Assembly (NCBI GenBank): GCA_045578845.1
Contig: JAZNLA010000033.1
Coordinates: 1 to 11,571 of the forward strand
Reading direction: 5' to 3'
Source: UMGS172 sp045578845
GTDB taxonomy: Bacteria; Bacillota; Clostridia; Oscillospirales; Acutalibacteraceae
DNA: 11,571 bases
Shown here in pieces: positions 1 through 6,159 of this stretch. A model generated the notes under the pieces. That model worked only from the letters and a program-made list of their open reading frames with translations, made no database searches and had not been told where the DNA came from. The translations under genes and the position numbers were made by a program. Positions within the stretch are counted from its first letter, which is position 1. Each line of letters begins with the position of its first letter.

Positions 1-227
1 AGGATAAATATAATCCAAGTGAGTTTATAACTCGGATTGGCACGGGTGTTTATTATGGTAACAACGAGAAGTATTGCCAGTATCTGAACTATGCGATAGA
101 TTATACCGCTCCATTGCGAAAGCATAAGTTCAACTACGGTAACGAAGAGTATCTGCAATAATATAAGCAGTCCCGCTGTTATAATTCTGCCCGGCATGGG
201 AATACCTCTGCGATGTTCCTTTCTCAT
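1..227 (-). CDS. cls: Cardiolipin synthase, N-terminal part (cut by window edge)
   Basis: Reading the minus strand from the ATG at 225-227 gives 75 residues, starting MRKEHRRGIPMPGRI, before the left edge. Two hydrophobic segments (about residues 14-36 and 44-60) are followed by INTRANPSYKLTWIIF. That stretch matches the PLDc_N region preceding the phospholipase D domains of bacterial cardiolipin synthases (usual form: a hairpin of two membrane segments, then N-P-x-Y-K-x-x-W). The family condenses two phosphatidylglycerols into cardiolipin at the membrane. The HKD catalytic motifs would lie outside the window, so activity cannot be judged. An AGAGG ribosome binding site sits just upstream (about 234-239) and a good promoter lies at 291-319, which fixes the start. 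A 52-codon plus-strand reading frame across the same bases is an antisense shadow. Family call fairly sure from the motif; exact paralogue unknown. Confidence 0.8.
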   Translation of the reverse strand, partial: MRKEHRRGIPMPGRIITAGLLILLQILFVTVVELMLSQWSGIIYRIVQILAILLVVTIINTRANPSYKLTWIIFI

Positions 228-290
228 AGTTTGACCTCTTTTATTAAATGTAGGCTGTTTGATTATTTGCCTGAAATTCCTATAAAAATA

Positions 291-319
291 ATTATATACC
301 AATTATCTGCAATTTTCAA
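291..319 (-). promoter_or_regulatory. Promoter of the cardiolipin synthase gene
   Basis: On the minus strand, TTGAAA (314-319) and a perfect TATAAT (291-296) are separated by 17 bp, a textbook sigma-A spacing. Transcription would start near 284, leaving a leader of about 57 nt before the ATG at 227. Confidence 0.75.
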
Positions 320-337
320 CTTAAAACTTATTATTAA

Positions 338-718
338 GGATATGATCATGTTAGAAAATTGTCTAACGGTCAGTTTGAGGTAAGAATACCTATTTCCGAA
401 AAATTCAAGGGTAAGAATTTGATTGTGTATTACGTGAATGATAACGGTGATATTGATGAGCATAAAGTTTCGATAAAGGAAAACTTTGCGGTATTTAACA
501 CTGACCATTTCAGTATTTACACCTTAGCAGAAGTTCAGACCAATACAAGTCAGACTGATGTTTCTTCCGAACAAGAAATAGTATCCACTGAAGGTGAGCC
601 GAATCCAAACGATGATAAAGGTCAAGGTGATGCTTGGGTTTGGATTGTAGTTGTTGTAAGTATACTCGTTGTTGTGGGTGTAGTAATTGCGGTAATTATT
701 ATAAAGAAAATTGTGTAA
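338..718 (+). pseudogene. C-terminal remnant of a surface protein with tail membrane anchor
   Basis: The frame opens after a stop at 335-337 and reads GYDHVRKLSNGQFEVRIPIS onward. It contains a beta-rich segment ending in DHFSIYTLAEV. This resembles the last domain of large clostridial cell-surface proteins, where such a domain precedes a linker and a C-terminal anchor. Next come a Ser/Thr/Glu/Asp-rich linker and one strongly hydrophobic segment (VWIVVVVSILVVVGVVIAVI) ending in basic KKIV. There is no ATG in frame. The only candidate start is a TTG at 359 (119 codons) with no ribosome binding site. An AAGGA at 336-340 is correctly placed for an ATG at 348, but that lies in another frame and stops after 12 codons. 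No signal peptide is present, though the anchor implies export. I read it as the decayed 3' end of a lost surface-protein gene; a genuine short membrane protein starting at TTG cannot be excluded. Confidence 0.6.
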
Positions 719-736
719 AAAATTGAATATTTTTTC

Positions 737-765
737 TTGCAAAATGGTATATATGGGTGTATAAT
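737..765 (+). promoter_or_regulatory. Promoter of the T-box-pheST operon
   Basis: TTGCAA (737-742) and a perfect TATAAT (760-765) are spaced by 17 bp. Transcription would begin near 772, directly before the T-box leader. This makes the leader and pheST one transcript. Confidence 0.75.
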
Positions 766-771
766 GTATAG

Positions 772-1050
772 AAAATGAATACTTTGTTCCAATAAAACGC
801 CATGATGAAGTAAAGTAACCGTCTTTTCGGTCTAAAGAGAGTTGTGCCAAAGGCTGAAAGCACAATGTCAAAAAATTCGGTGAAGTTCCCTTCGAAGCGG
901 CAGTGCTGAACGGTTAGTAGGCATTGACGGTGCGGCCCCGTTACAGGTCAAATGAGTGTTTGCTCTAAAGCAAAAATGTGGGTGGTACCACGGAGTTTGT
1001 AGTTTACGGCTTCGTCCCTTTTATTTCGGGGGACGAAGTCTTTGTTTTTT
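772..1050 (+). promoter_or_regulatory. T-box riboswitch, phenylalanine type
   Basis: The leader has the conserved parts of a T-box in order. The Stem I signature AGAGAGTTG (836-844) is followed by a GTTGTGC/GCACAAT helix. A specifier region reads GAAGTTCCCTTCGAAG (882-897). The T-box core GTGGGTGGTACCACGG (977-992) precedes a terminator (1010-1050). The candidate specifier triplet is TTC at 886-888, a Phe codon, which agrees with the pheST genes downstream; a second TTC at 891-893 is the alternative. By the known mechanism, uncharged tRNA-Phe pairs with the specifier and with the TGGTACC bulge region. That stabilises the antiterminator, so synthetase expression rises when charged tRNA-Phe falls. 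The boundaries are approximate; the identity is well supported. Confidence 0.93.
1010..1050 (+). terminator. T-box-controlled intrinsic terminator
   Basis: CTTCGTCCC (1010-1018) pairs perfectly with GGGACGAAG (1030-1038), and a U-rich tract TCTTTGTTTTTT follows (1039-1050). Its 5' side lies just after the T-box core, so it is the off-state structure of the riboswitch. Confidence 0.88.
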
Positions 1051-1072
1051 AAAACCGATAAGGAGAAAAATC

Positions 1073-2092
1073 ATGAAAGAAAAGTTAGAACTTTTAAAAT
1101 CCGAAGCACTGTCGGCTGTTGCCGCGGCAGAAGATGAAAAGCAGATTGACGAGGTAAGAATTAAATACCTCGGCAAAAAAGGTGAACTTACTGCTGTTTT
1201 AAAGCAAATGGGAGGCCTTAGTCCCGAAGAAAGACCTATTATAGGTCAACTTGCCAACAAGGTAAGGGCAGAACTTGAGGAAAGCATTTCGGCGGCTTCA
1301 AAATCATTTAAAGAAAAGGCAGACGATATTAAGTTAAAGTCGGAAACTTTAGATGTAACCATGCCGTCTAAACCTGCTAAAGTAGGCAAACTTCATCCGC
1401 TTAACACCGTTTTGAACGACCTTATTGATTTGTTTCAATCAATGGGATTTGATGTTGTAGACGGTCCCGAGGTCGAAACCGACCATTATAATTTTGAGGC
1501 ATTAAATGTTCCCGCTGACCACCCCGCAAGGGATATGCAGGATACATTCTATCTTGCCGAAGGATTGCTGCTTCGTACACAGACCTCTGCGGCACAGATA
1601 AGAACAATGGAAACCAGAAAACCGCCCATTAAAATGATTTGCCCGGGACGTGTTTACCGTGCCGACGAGGTTGACGCTACCCATTCGCCCGTTTTCCACC
1701 AAATTGAGGGACTTGTGGTTGATAAGGGGATTACCATGTGTGACCTTAAGGGTGTTTTGGAGCAGTTTGCCCACGAAATCTACGGACCTGAAACCGAGGT
1801 TAAGTTCCGTCCGTCTTTCTTCCCATTTACCGAGCCCAGCGTTGAGGTTGATGTCACCTGTTCAGAGTGCCGCGGTAAAGGTTGCCGCGTATGTAAGGGC
1901 AGCGGTTGGATTGAGATTTTGGGTGCAGGTATGGTACATCCGAGGGTGCTTGAATCCTGCGGAATTGACCCCGAAGAATATTCGGGATTTGCATTCGGTA
2001 TCGGTCTTGACCGCATTACCACCACCCGTTATAAAATCAGCGACATTCGTCTGCTATTTGAAAACGATATGCGTTTTCTCTCGCAGTTTTAA
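1073..2092 (+). CDS. pheS: Phenylalanyl-tRNA synthetase alpha subunit
   Basis: The product is 339 residues, normal for bacterial PheS. The cytosolic enzyme is an alpha2beta2 tetramer that attaches phenylalanine to tRNA-Phe using ATP; this subunit carries the class II catalytic core. After an N-terminal coiled-coil arm (about 1-95) come motif 1 around HPLN..GPEVE (108-134), YRADEVDATHSPVFHQIEG (195-213), FRPSFFPFTEPSVEVDV (245-261), a Cys cluster C263/C266/C271/C274, and motif 3 SGFAFGIGLDRI (304-315). Ala307 occupies the position of E. coli Ala294, which controls the size of the amino-acid pocket, so ordinary Phe specificity is expected. Motif 3 continues as TTTRYKISDIR, slightly divergent from the more usual form. 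The start is the ATG at 1073, 8 nt after AAGGAG (1060-1065). An in-frame ATG at 956 lies inside the T-box and has no role. pheT follows at once. Confidence 0.97.
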   Translation: MKEKLELLKSEALSAVAAAEDEKQIDEVRIKYLGKKGELTAVLKQMGGLSPEERPIIGQLANKVRAELEESISAASKSFKEKADDIKLKSETLDVTMPSKPAKVGKLHPLNTVLNDLIDLFQSMGFDVVDGPEVETDHYNFEALNVPADHPARDMQDTFYLAEGLLLRTQTSAAQIRTMETRKPPIKMICPGRVYRADEVDATHSPVFHQIEGLVVDKGITMCDLKGVLEQFAHEIYGPETEVKFRPSFFPFTEPSVEVDVTCSECRGKGCRVCKGSGWIEILGAGMVHPRVLESCGIDPEEYSGFAFGIGLDRITTTRYKISDIRLLFENDMRFLSQF

Positions 2093-2106
2093 GGAGGTAC
2101 AAGTAA

Positions 2107-4503
2107 ATGAAGGTATCTTTAAGTTGGCTTAATAAGTATGTAGATATAGATGTACCCGTAGAAGTGCTTTGCGATAAAATGGTTATGGCAGGTTTCGAGG
2201 TTGAGGAGATGATTGACCTTTCGAAAACCATGCGTAATGTTGTTGTCGGCAAGGTGGTAAAAATGGAACGCCACCCCGATTCCGACCATATGTTTATCTG
2301 TCAGGTTGACTGCGGTAAAGAGGAACTTGTACAAATCGTTACGGGTGCACAGAACGTAAACGAGGGCGACCTTGTTCCTGCCGCACTGCACGACTCTGAT
2401 TTGCCTAACGGTATTCATATTAAAAAAGGCAAACTCCGCGGGGTTGAGTCAAACGGTATGCTTTGTTCGGGCGAAGAACTTTGTGTTACCGAAAGTGACT
2501 ATGAGGGTGCTTCTGTTAACGGAATTATGATTTTAAAACCCGATGCAGGTGACGCAGGCACCGATATGCGTGATGTTTTAGGTTTGAATGATTTTATAAT
2601 TGATTTTAAAATCACCGCTAACCGTCCCGACTGCCAAAGCGTTTTGGGTATCGCCCGCGAGGCTGCGGTTGTACTCGGCAAAGAGTTTTGCCCGCCTAAA
2701 CCTCAGTATAAAACCGCAGGCAGTGATATTTCGGATTATATTTCGGTTGAAAACCGCAATTTGGACCTTTGCCCGCGTTACTACGGCAGGGTTGTAAAGA
2801 ATATTAAAATTGCCGAGTCACCCGATTGGCTTAAAAAGTGCGTTACTGCCGCAGGCATGCGACCTATAAACAATATTGTTGACATTACCAACTTTGTAAT
2901 GCTTGAAACAGGTCAGCCTATGCACGCATTCGATTTAAGGGATGTTGCCGACAGTAAAATCATTGTCCGCAATGCCGAAAACGGTGAAAAAATCACTACT
3001 CTTGATGAAAAAGAGCATGAATTAAGTTCCGAAATGCTCGTTATTGCCGACGGCAAAGAGCCTTCGTGTATTGCAGGTGTTATGGGCGGTCTTAACAGTG
3101 AAATTAAGAGCGATACCAAGGATATTTTCTTTGAGTGTGCAAAATTCCGCCGCGACAGTGTCAGAAAGACCTCACGCAAACTCGGTGTCCGTACCGAGTC
3201 AAGCGGCAGGTTTGAACGCGGTGTCGATATAAATAATGTAGAGTTCGCTATGGAAAGAGCACTCGACCTTGTTTGCATGTTAGGTGCAGGCGAAATTGTC
3301 GATGGCAAGGTTGACCTTAACGCAGGCCTTCCCGCACCGAGGGAACTGAGTGTCACCGTACAGTCGGTTTGCGACCTTTTGGGTGTAGAAATTACCGCAG
3401 AGAAAATGGTTGAAATCCTTTGCAATCTCGGTATTGAAACTACTTTGAATAACGGCACTTTGAATTGCCTTGTTCCGTCAATCCGCGACGATATTGAAGG
3501 CAGAGCCGATATAGCCGAAGAGGTTATGCGTATTTACGGTTATGACCATATTAAGGGCAGTGTAATGAAGGGTGCCGTATCACGCGGACGCAAACTTCCC
3601 GAACGCGTTAAGGGCGACAAGATTAAATCACTGCTTACGGCAAACAGTTTCTATGAAATAACCACCTATTCATTTATAGGCAGTAAGGCTATTGATACTT
3701 TACATCTTTGTTCTGATGACAGCCGCCGTAATGCCGTTACGATTTTAAACCCGCTTGGCGACGAGTATTCGACCATGAGAACAAGCCTTGTAACCAACAT
3801 GATGACCGTTTTGTCTACTAACTATTCGCGTAAAATTTCGGGGGCAAGACTGTTTGAACTGAGCAAAATTTTCGTTCCCAAGAGTTTGCCCGTAACCGAG
3901 CAACCGCTTGAAATCCCCGAACTTTGCCTTGGTATGTACGGCGGCAGCGAGGACTTCTTTACTCTTAAAGGTGTAGTTGAGGCAGTGGTTGGATTGTTTA
4001 GCAACCGACTGTTAAAGATTGAAACTGCATCTGAGCCTTATTTACATCCGGGCAGAAGTGCCGTCGCTATTCTCGGTGACGAGGTTGTTGCCACCTTCGG
4101 CGAAGTACATCCTAAGGTATCGGCAGAATACGGCATTGAGGACCGTTGCTATATTGCCGAAATTAAGGTGGATAAACTTTACAATATCCCCGAACAGAAG
4201 ATTATTTATAAGCAGTTGCCTAAATTCCCCGCAGTTGAGCGTGACTTTGCACTTGTTTGCGATATTGCCATACCGGTCGGAATACTTGAGCAGGCATTAA
4301 GAGAGGGTGCCGGCAAACTTTGTGAAAATATCCAACTGTTTGATGTTTACACAGGTTCACAGATTGCCGAGGGTAAAAAGAGCGTAGCCTATAGAGTAAC
4401 TCTTCGTTCGGCTGAGGCAACCCTCACCGATGAGGTTATCGACCGAGCCGTAAATAAGATGATTAAGAAGTTAGAGCAGGTTGGTGCAACACTTAGAGTT
4501 TAA
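2107..4503 (+). CDS. pheT: Phenylalanyl-tRNA synthetase beta subunit
   Basis: The product is 798 residues, close to the usual 790-810. Domain order is the full bacterial one: an N-terminal helix, an EMAP/OB-type tRNA-binding domain (about 40-155, with HPDSDHMFICQVDCG and VTGAQNVNEGD), a B3/B4 editing domain (about 210-390, including CPRYYGRVV, AAGMRPINNIVDITNFVM and GQPMHAFD), a B5 domain (about 400-480), a catalytically inactive synthetase-like core (about 490-700), and a C-terminal FDX-ACB anticodon-binding domain (about 705-798, starting LPKFPAVERDFALVCDI). The B3/B4 region normally clears mischarged Tyr-tRNA-Phe. AAGGAGG (2091-2097) overlaps the pheS stop codon, and the ATG follows 9 nt later, so the two subunits are made from one message. 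A hairpin after the stop ends the operon. Confidence 0.97.
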   Translation: MKVSLSWLNKYVDIDVPVEVLCDKMVMAGFEVEEMIDLSKTMRNVVVGKVVKMERHPDSDHMFICQVDCGKEELVQIVTGAQNVNEGDLVPAALHDSDLPNGIHIKKGKLRGVESNGMLCSGEELCVTESDYEGASVNGIMILKPDAGDAGTDMRDVLGLNDFIIDFKITANRPDCQSVLGIAREAAVVLGKEFCPPKPQYKTAGSDISDYISVENRNLDLCPRYYGRVVKNIKIAESPDWLKKCVTAAGMRPINNIVDITNFVMLETGQPMHAFDLRDVADSKIIVRNAENGEKITTLDEKEHELSSEMLVIADGKEPSCIAGVMGGLNSEIKSDTKDIFFECAKFRRDSVRKTSRKLGVRTESSGRFERGVDINNVEFAMERALDLVCMLGAGEIVDGKVDLNAGLPAPRELSVTVQSVCDLLGVEITAEKMVEILCNLGIETTLNNGTLNCLVPSIRDDIEGRADIAEEVMRIYGYDHIKGSVMKGAVSRGRKLPERVKGDKIKSLLTANSFYEITTYSFIGSKAIDTLHLCSDDSRRNAVTILNPLGDEYSTMRTSLVTNMMTVLSTNYSRKISGARLFELSKIFVPKSLPVTEQPLEIPELCLGMYGGSEDFFTLKGVVEAVVGLFSNRLLKIETASEPYLHPGRSAVAILGDEVVATFGEVHPKVSAEYGIEDRCYIAEIKVDKLYNIPEQKIIYKQLPKFPAVERDFALVCDIAIPVGILEQALREGAGKLCENIQLFDVYTGSQIAEGKKSVAYRVTLRSAEATLTDEVIDRAVNKMIKKLEQVGATLRV

Positions 4504-4511
4504 GCCATAAA

Positions 4512-4544
4512 AGGGGGTGCGAAAGCATCCCCTAAAAATTTTTT
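4512..4544 (+). terminator. Probable terminator of the pheST operon
   Basis: AGGGGGTGC pairs with GCATCCCCT around a GAAA tetraloop (4512-4533, one G-U pair). The T-run (4539-4544) begins only after five A residues, so the U-tract is displaced and efficiency may be modest. Confidence 0.6.
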
Positions 4545-4564
4545 AAAAATTATGAAATTTACTA

Positions 4565-4593
4565 TTGATTTTTAGAAACGCTTGTGCTAATAT
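4565..4593 (+). promoter_or_regulatory. Probable promoter of the tRNA gene
   Basis: TTGATT (4565-4570) and TAATAT (4588-4593) are 17 bp apart, about 24 bp before the tRNA. TATTAT at 4593-4598 could be an alternative -10. Readthrough from pheST is another possible source of transcript. Confidence 0.5.
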
Positions 4594-4616
4594 ATTATGG
4601 CAGTAAAAATAAATAC

Positions 4617-4693
4617 GCGTTGATAGCTCAGTTGGATAGAGTGACTGACTACGAATCAGTAGGCCAGGGGTTCGAGTCCCTTTCAGCGCACCA
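4617..4693 (+). tRNA. tRNA-Arg (anticodon ACG), CCA encoded
   Basis: The 77-nt sequence folds as a full cloverleaf. The acceptor GCGTTGA pairs with TCAGCGC (one G-U), with discriminator A and CCA at 4691-4693. The D stem is GCTC/GAGT. The anticodon stem ACTGA/TCAGT holds the loop CTACGAA with anticodon ACG (4651-4653). The T arm is AGGGG-TTCGAGT-CCCTT. ACG, with its first base modified to inosine, reads the CGU/CGC/CGA arginine codons. It is a lone gene with its own terminator rather than part of a cluster. Confidence 0.96.
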
Positions 4694-4694
4694 G

Positions 4695-4728
4695 AAAAAA
4701 TCCCTGTTCTTACGAACAGGGATTTTTT
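4695..4728 (+). terminator. Terminator of tRNA-Arg
   Basis: TCCCTGTTC (4701-4709) and GAACAGGGA (4714-4722) pair perfectly around TTAC. The helix is extended by A6 (4695-4700) against T6 (4723-4728), giving 15 bp. The symmetry could also stop transcripts arriving from the other side. Confidence 0.92.
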
Positions 4729-4733
4729 CGACT

Positions 4734-4852
4734 AAGTTTGCCCAAGGGCTAAGTTAAGTTGCTTCTCAGTGAAGTTCACTAAGGTGTGTGAAGTTTCGCC
4801 TAAAGGCTAAGTGGCAAACTTGACTTCACTATGGCAAAGACCGTAACTTCAC
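4734..4852. repeat. Palindrome-rich intergenic repeat element
   Basis: This non-coding stretch between tRNA-Arg and mgsA is built from repeated and inverted short modules. AAGTTTGCC (4734-4742) is inverted as GGCAAACTT (4813-4821). The hairpin unit GCCCAAGGGCTAAGT (4740-4754) recurs as GCCTAAAGGCTAAGT (4798-4812). GTGAAGTT occurs at 4769-4776 and 4788-4795, with inverted forms GACTTCAC (4822-4829) and AACTTCAC (4845-4852). AGTGAAGTTCACT (4768-4780) is itself a palindrome. The whole could fold into a branched hairpin. There is no reading frame. It resembles dispersed intergenic repeats or miniature elements, but whether it recurs in this genome cannot be seen here. An AT-rich tail with the repeated word AATGAATAATGAATAAT follows (4894-4910). 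Confidence 0.6.
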
Positions 4853-4908
4853 ATTATTTGTTCCTTAAATATTCATTAAAGCGACTTTTTTAAATGAATA
4901 ATGAATAA

Positions 4909-4937
4909 TTGATTTTTAAATACGGTTTTGATATAAT
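4909..4937 (+). promoter_or_regulatory. Promoter of mgsA
   Basis: TTGATT (4909-4914) and a perfect TATAAT (4932-4937) are spaced by 17 bp. The start would fall near 4944, giving a leader of about 47 nt. Confidence 0.7.
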
Positions 4938-4990
4938 TAAATAAAGTAATTTAATATAAGTTAATTAATGTATAACAAGGAGTTTTAAAA

Positions 4991-5362
4991 ATGGTAGGTA
5001 AAAGAATTGCACTTATAGCACATGATAATATGAAAGATACTATGGTGGAGTGGTGTACCGAAAACAAAGAAATACTGTCACAGCATTTCTTAAGCGGCAC
5101 CGGCACAACTGCAAAACGCATAACCGAGGCAACAAATTTGCCTGTATTTGCTCATTTAAGCGGTCCGCTTGGCGGCGACCAGCAGATTGGCTCTAAGGTT
5201 GCAAGCGGTGAAATAGATATTATTATCTTTTTCTCCGACCCGCTTACTGCAATGCCTCACGACCCCGATGTTAAGGCATTGCTCAGAATTGCACAGGTTT
5301 ATGATATTCCCATTGCCAATAACCGCTCAACCGCTGACTGTATTTTGAAATCTATATTATAA
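4991..5362 (+). CDS. mgsA: Methylglyoxal synthase
   Basis: The product is 123 residues, a single-domain form as in many Firmicutes. The cytosolic enzyme converts dihydroxyacetone phosphate to methylglyoxal and phosphate. This bypass of lower glycolysis relieves phosphorylated-sugar build-up and phosphate shortage. All hallmark residues are present at a constant offset of 8 from the E. coli enzyme: His11-Asp12 (ALIAHDN), the phosphate-binding SGTGTT (35-40), GPLGGDQQIG (58-67) with catalytic Asp63, and FFSDPLTAMPHDPDV (80-94) with Asp83, His90 and Asp93. AAGGAG (4978-4983) sits 7 nt before the ATG. The gene has its own promoter and terminator, so it is monocistronic. No neighbour here suggests a dedicated methylglyoxal detoxification set. 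Confidence 0.97.
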   Translation: MVGKRIALIAHDNMKDTMVEWCTENKEILSQHFLSGTGTTAKRITEATNLPVFAHLSGPLGGDQQIGSKVASGEIDIIIFFSDPLTAMPHDPDVKALLRIAQVYDIPIANNRSTADCILKSIL

Positions 5363-5367
5363 TGTAT

Positions 5368-5402
5368 AAACCGCCTGTAAAATCGCAGGCGGTTTTCTTT
5401 TT
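5368..5402 (+). terminator. Terminator of mgsA
   Basis: AAACCGCCTG (5368-5377) pairs with CAGGCGGTTT (5386-5395) around TAAAATCG, and a T-rich tract runs to 5402. Confidence 0.9.
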
Positions 5403-5404
5403 GC

Positions 5405-5433
5405 TTGAAAATACAACATATAAATGGTATATT
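5405..5433 (+). promoter_or_regulatory. Promoter of the phospholipase C-like gene
   Basis: TTGAAA (5405-5410) and TATATT (5428-5433) are 17 bp apart, immediately after the mgsA terminator. The transcript would start near 5440, with the ribosome binding site almost at its 5' end. This rules out translation from the upstream in-frame ATG at 5405, which lies on the -35 box. Confidence 0.6.
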
Positions 5434-5455
5434 AAACTCAGAAAGGCGGGATTGT

Positions 5456-6070
5456 ATGCCGGGACCGATAACTCATTTAAAGGTTGCGTATATATATAAT
5501 AAGGAAATGGGCGGCAAATTTTCACCGCAGTTATATTTGGGAAGCATTTGTCCCGACAGTGTTAATGTAGACGGTCACGCCGAAAAGGAAATCCGCTGGC
5601 CGGCACATTTAAGGGATAAAGACCTTAACGTGTGGTACCAAAATGCCAAAAGGTTTTACGAAGAAAACATTACTAAGTACGATAATTCATATTTAGTTGG
5701 ATACATATTACACATTGTCACCGATATTGCTTGGGATATGTGGTTTGATGGGCCGCTTTTTGCCGAAATGTATAAAAGCGGTGTACCTAAAGAAGAATTA
5801 AAGGAAACACGTTGGGCTGAACTTTACGGATATGAAAAACATCAATCGAAACTGCCGTGGTTTAGCGAAACGGCAGTTTGTTTAAAAGTTACAACAGCCG
5901 AAAATATAGGAACGGTTACGGCTTTTAAAACCGAAATTTTAAAATCAAGGATTATAAACCGCGAAATCCCCGAGGGAAGAGAGCCGATTTTTATAAATGA
6001 CGGATTTATGACACTGTTTTTTGCAAAAACAGTGGAACTTGCGAGCGAAATATTTCAAAAAAGCATATAA
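5456..6070 (+). CDS. Zinc-dependent phospholipase C-family-like protein
   Basis: The product is 204 residues from the ATG at 5456, which follows GAAAGGCGGG (5441-5450). It begins MPGPITHLKVAYIYN and carries YLGSICPDS (27-35), HAEKEIRWPAHLRD (41-54) and YLVGYILHIVTDIAWDMWFD (79-98). The pattern of early His7, Asp34 in a G-S-x-x-P-D turn, His51, and His86-x3-Asp90 in a helix is what bacterial annotation usually calls zinc-dependent phospholipase C family (PF00882-like, related to P1 nuclease). These residues are plausible metal ligands, but that is inference. Unlike secreted clostridial phospholipases C it has no signal peptide, so it should be cytoplasmic, and its substrate is unknown. It is a single-gene unit between two terminators. 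Family call moderate, enzymatic role uncertain. Confidence 0.6.
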   Translation: MPGPITHLKVAYIYNKEMGGKFSPQLYLGSICPDSVNVDGHAEKEIRWPAHLRDKDLNVWYQNAKRFYEENITKYDNSYLVGYILHIVTDIAWDMWFDGPLFAEMYKSGVPKEELKETRWAELYGYEKHQSKLPWFSETAVCLKVTTAENIGTVTAFKTEILKSRIINREIPEGREPIFINDGFMTLFFAKTVELASEIFQKSI

Positions 6071-6126
6071 AAAATAAAATTTTTTCTCAAAAAAATGCTT
6101 AAAGAGGCATATTTTGTGGGAATAAG

Positions 6127-6158
6127 CCCCGAAAAATTGGTTTTTCGGGGTATTTTTA
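6127..6158 (+). terminator. Terminator of the phospholipase C-like gene
   Basis: CCCCGAAAAA (6127-6136) pairs perfectly with TTTTTCGGGG (6141-6150) around TTGG, and TATTTTTA follows. A smaller hairpin, ATGC...GCAT, lies just upstream of it. Confidence 0.85.
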
Positions 6159-6159
6159 T

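Noticed and set aside
3..161. Plus-strand 52-codon frame ending at 161, apparently the 3' end of a gene
   Set aside because: The opposite strand encodes a recognisable cardiolipin synthase N-terminus with promoter and ribosome binding site, so this is an antisense shadow.
524..871. Minus-strand 115-codon frame
   Set aside because: It runs antisense to the surface-protein remnant and into the T-box, and its Asn/Tyr-rich translation looks non-coding.
956..1072. N-terminal extension of PheS from an ATG at 956
   Set aside because: It would be translated through the T-box core and terminator, resembles no PheS sequence, and lacks a ribosome binding site. The ATG at 1073 gives the normal length.
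2913..3458. Minus-strand 181-codon frame inside pheT
   Set aside because: It is wholly antisense to a conserved pheT region, with no ribosome binding site and a Ser/Leu-rich shadow composition.
4734..4852. CRISPR array
   Set aside because: The repeats are few, imperfect, in both orientations and not separated by unique spacers of constant length.
5405..5455. Earlier start for the phospholipase C-like protein
   Set aside because: The region holds the -35 and -10 boxes and the ribosome binding site of the start at 5456.
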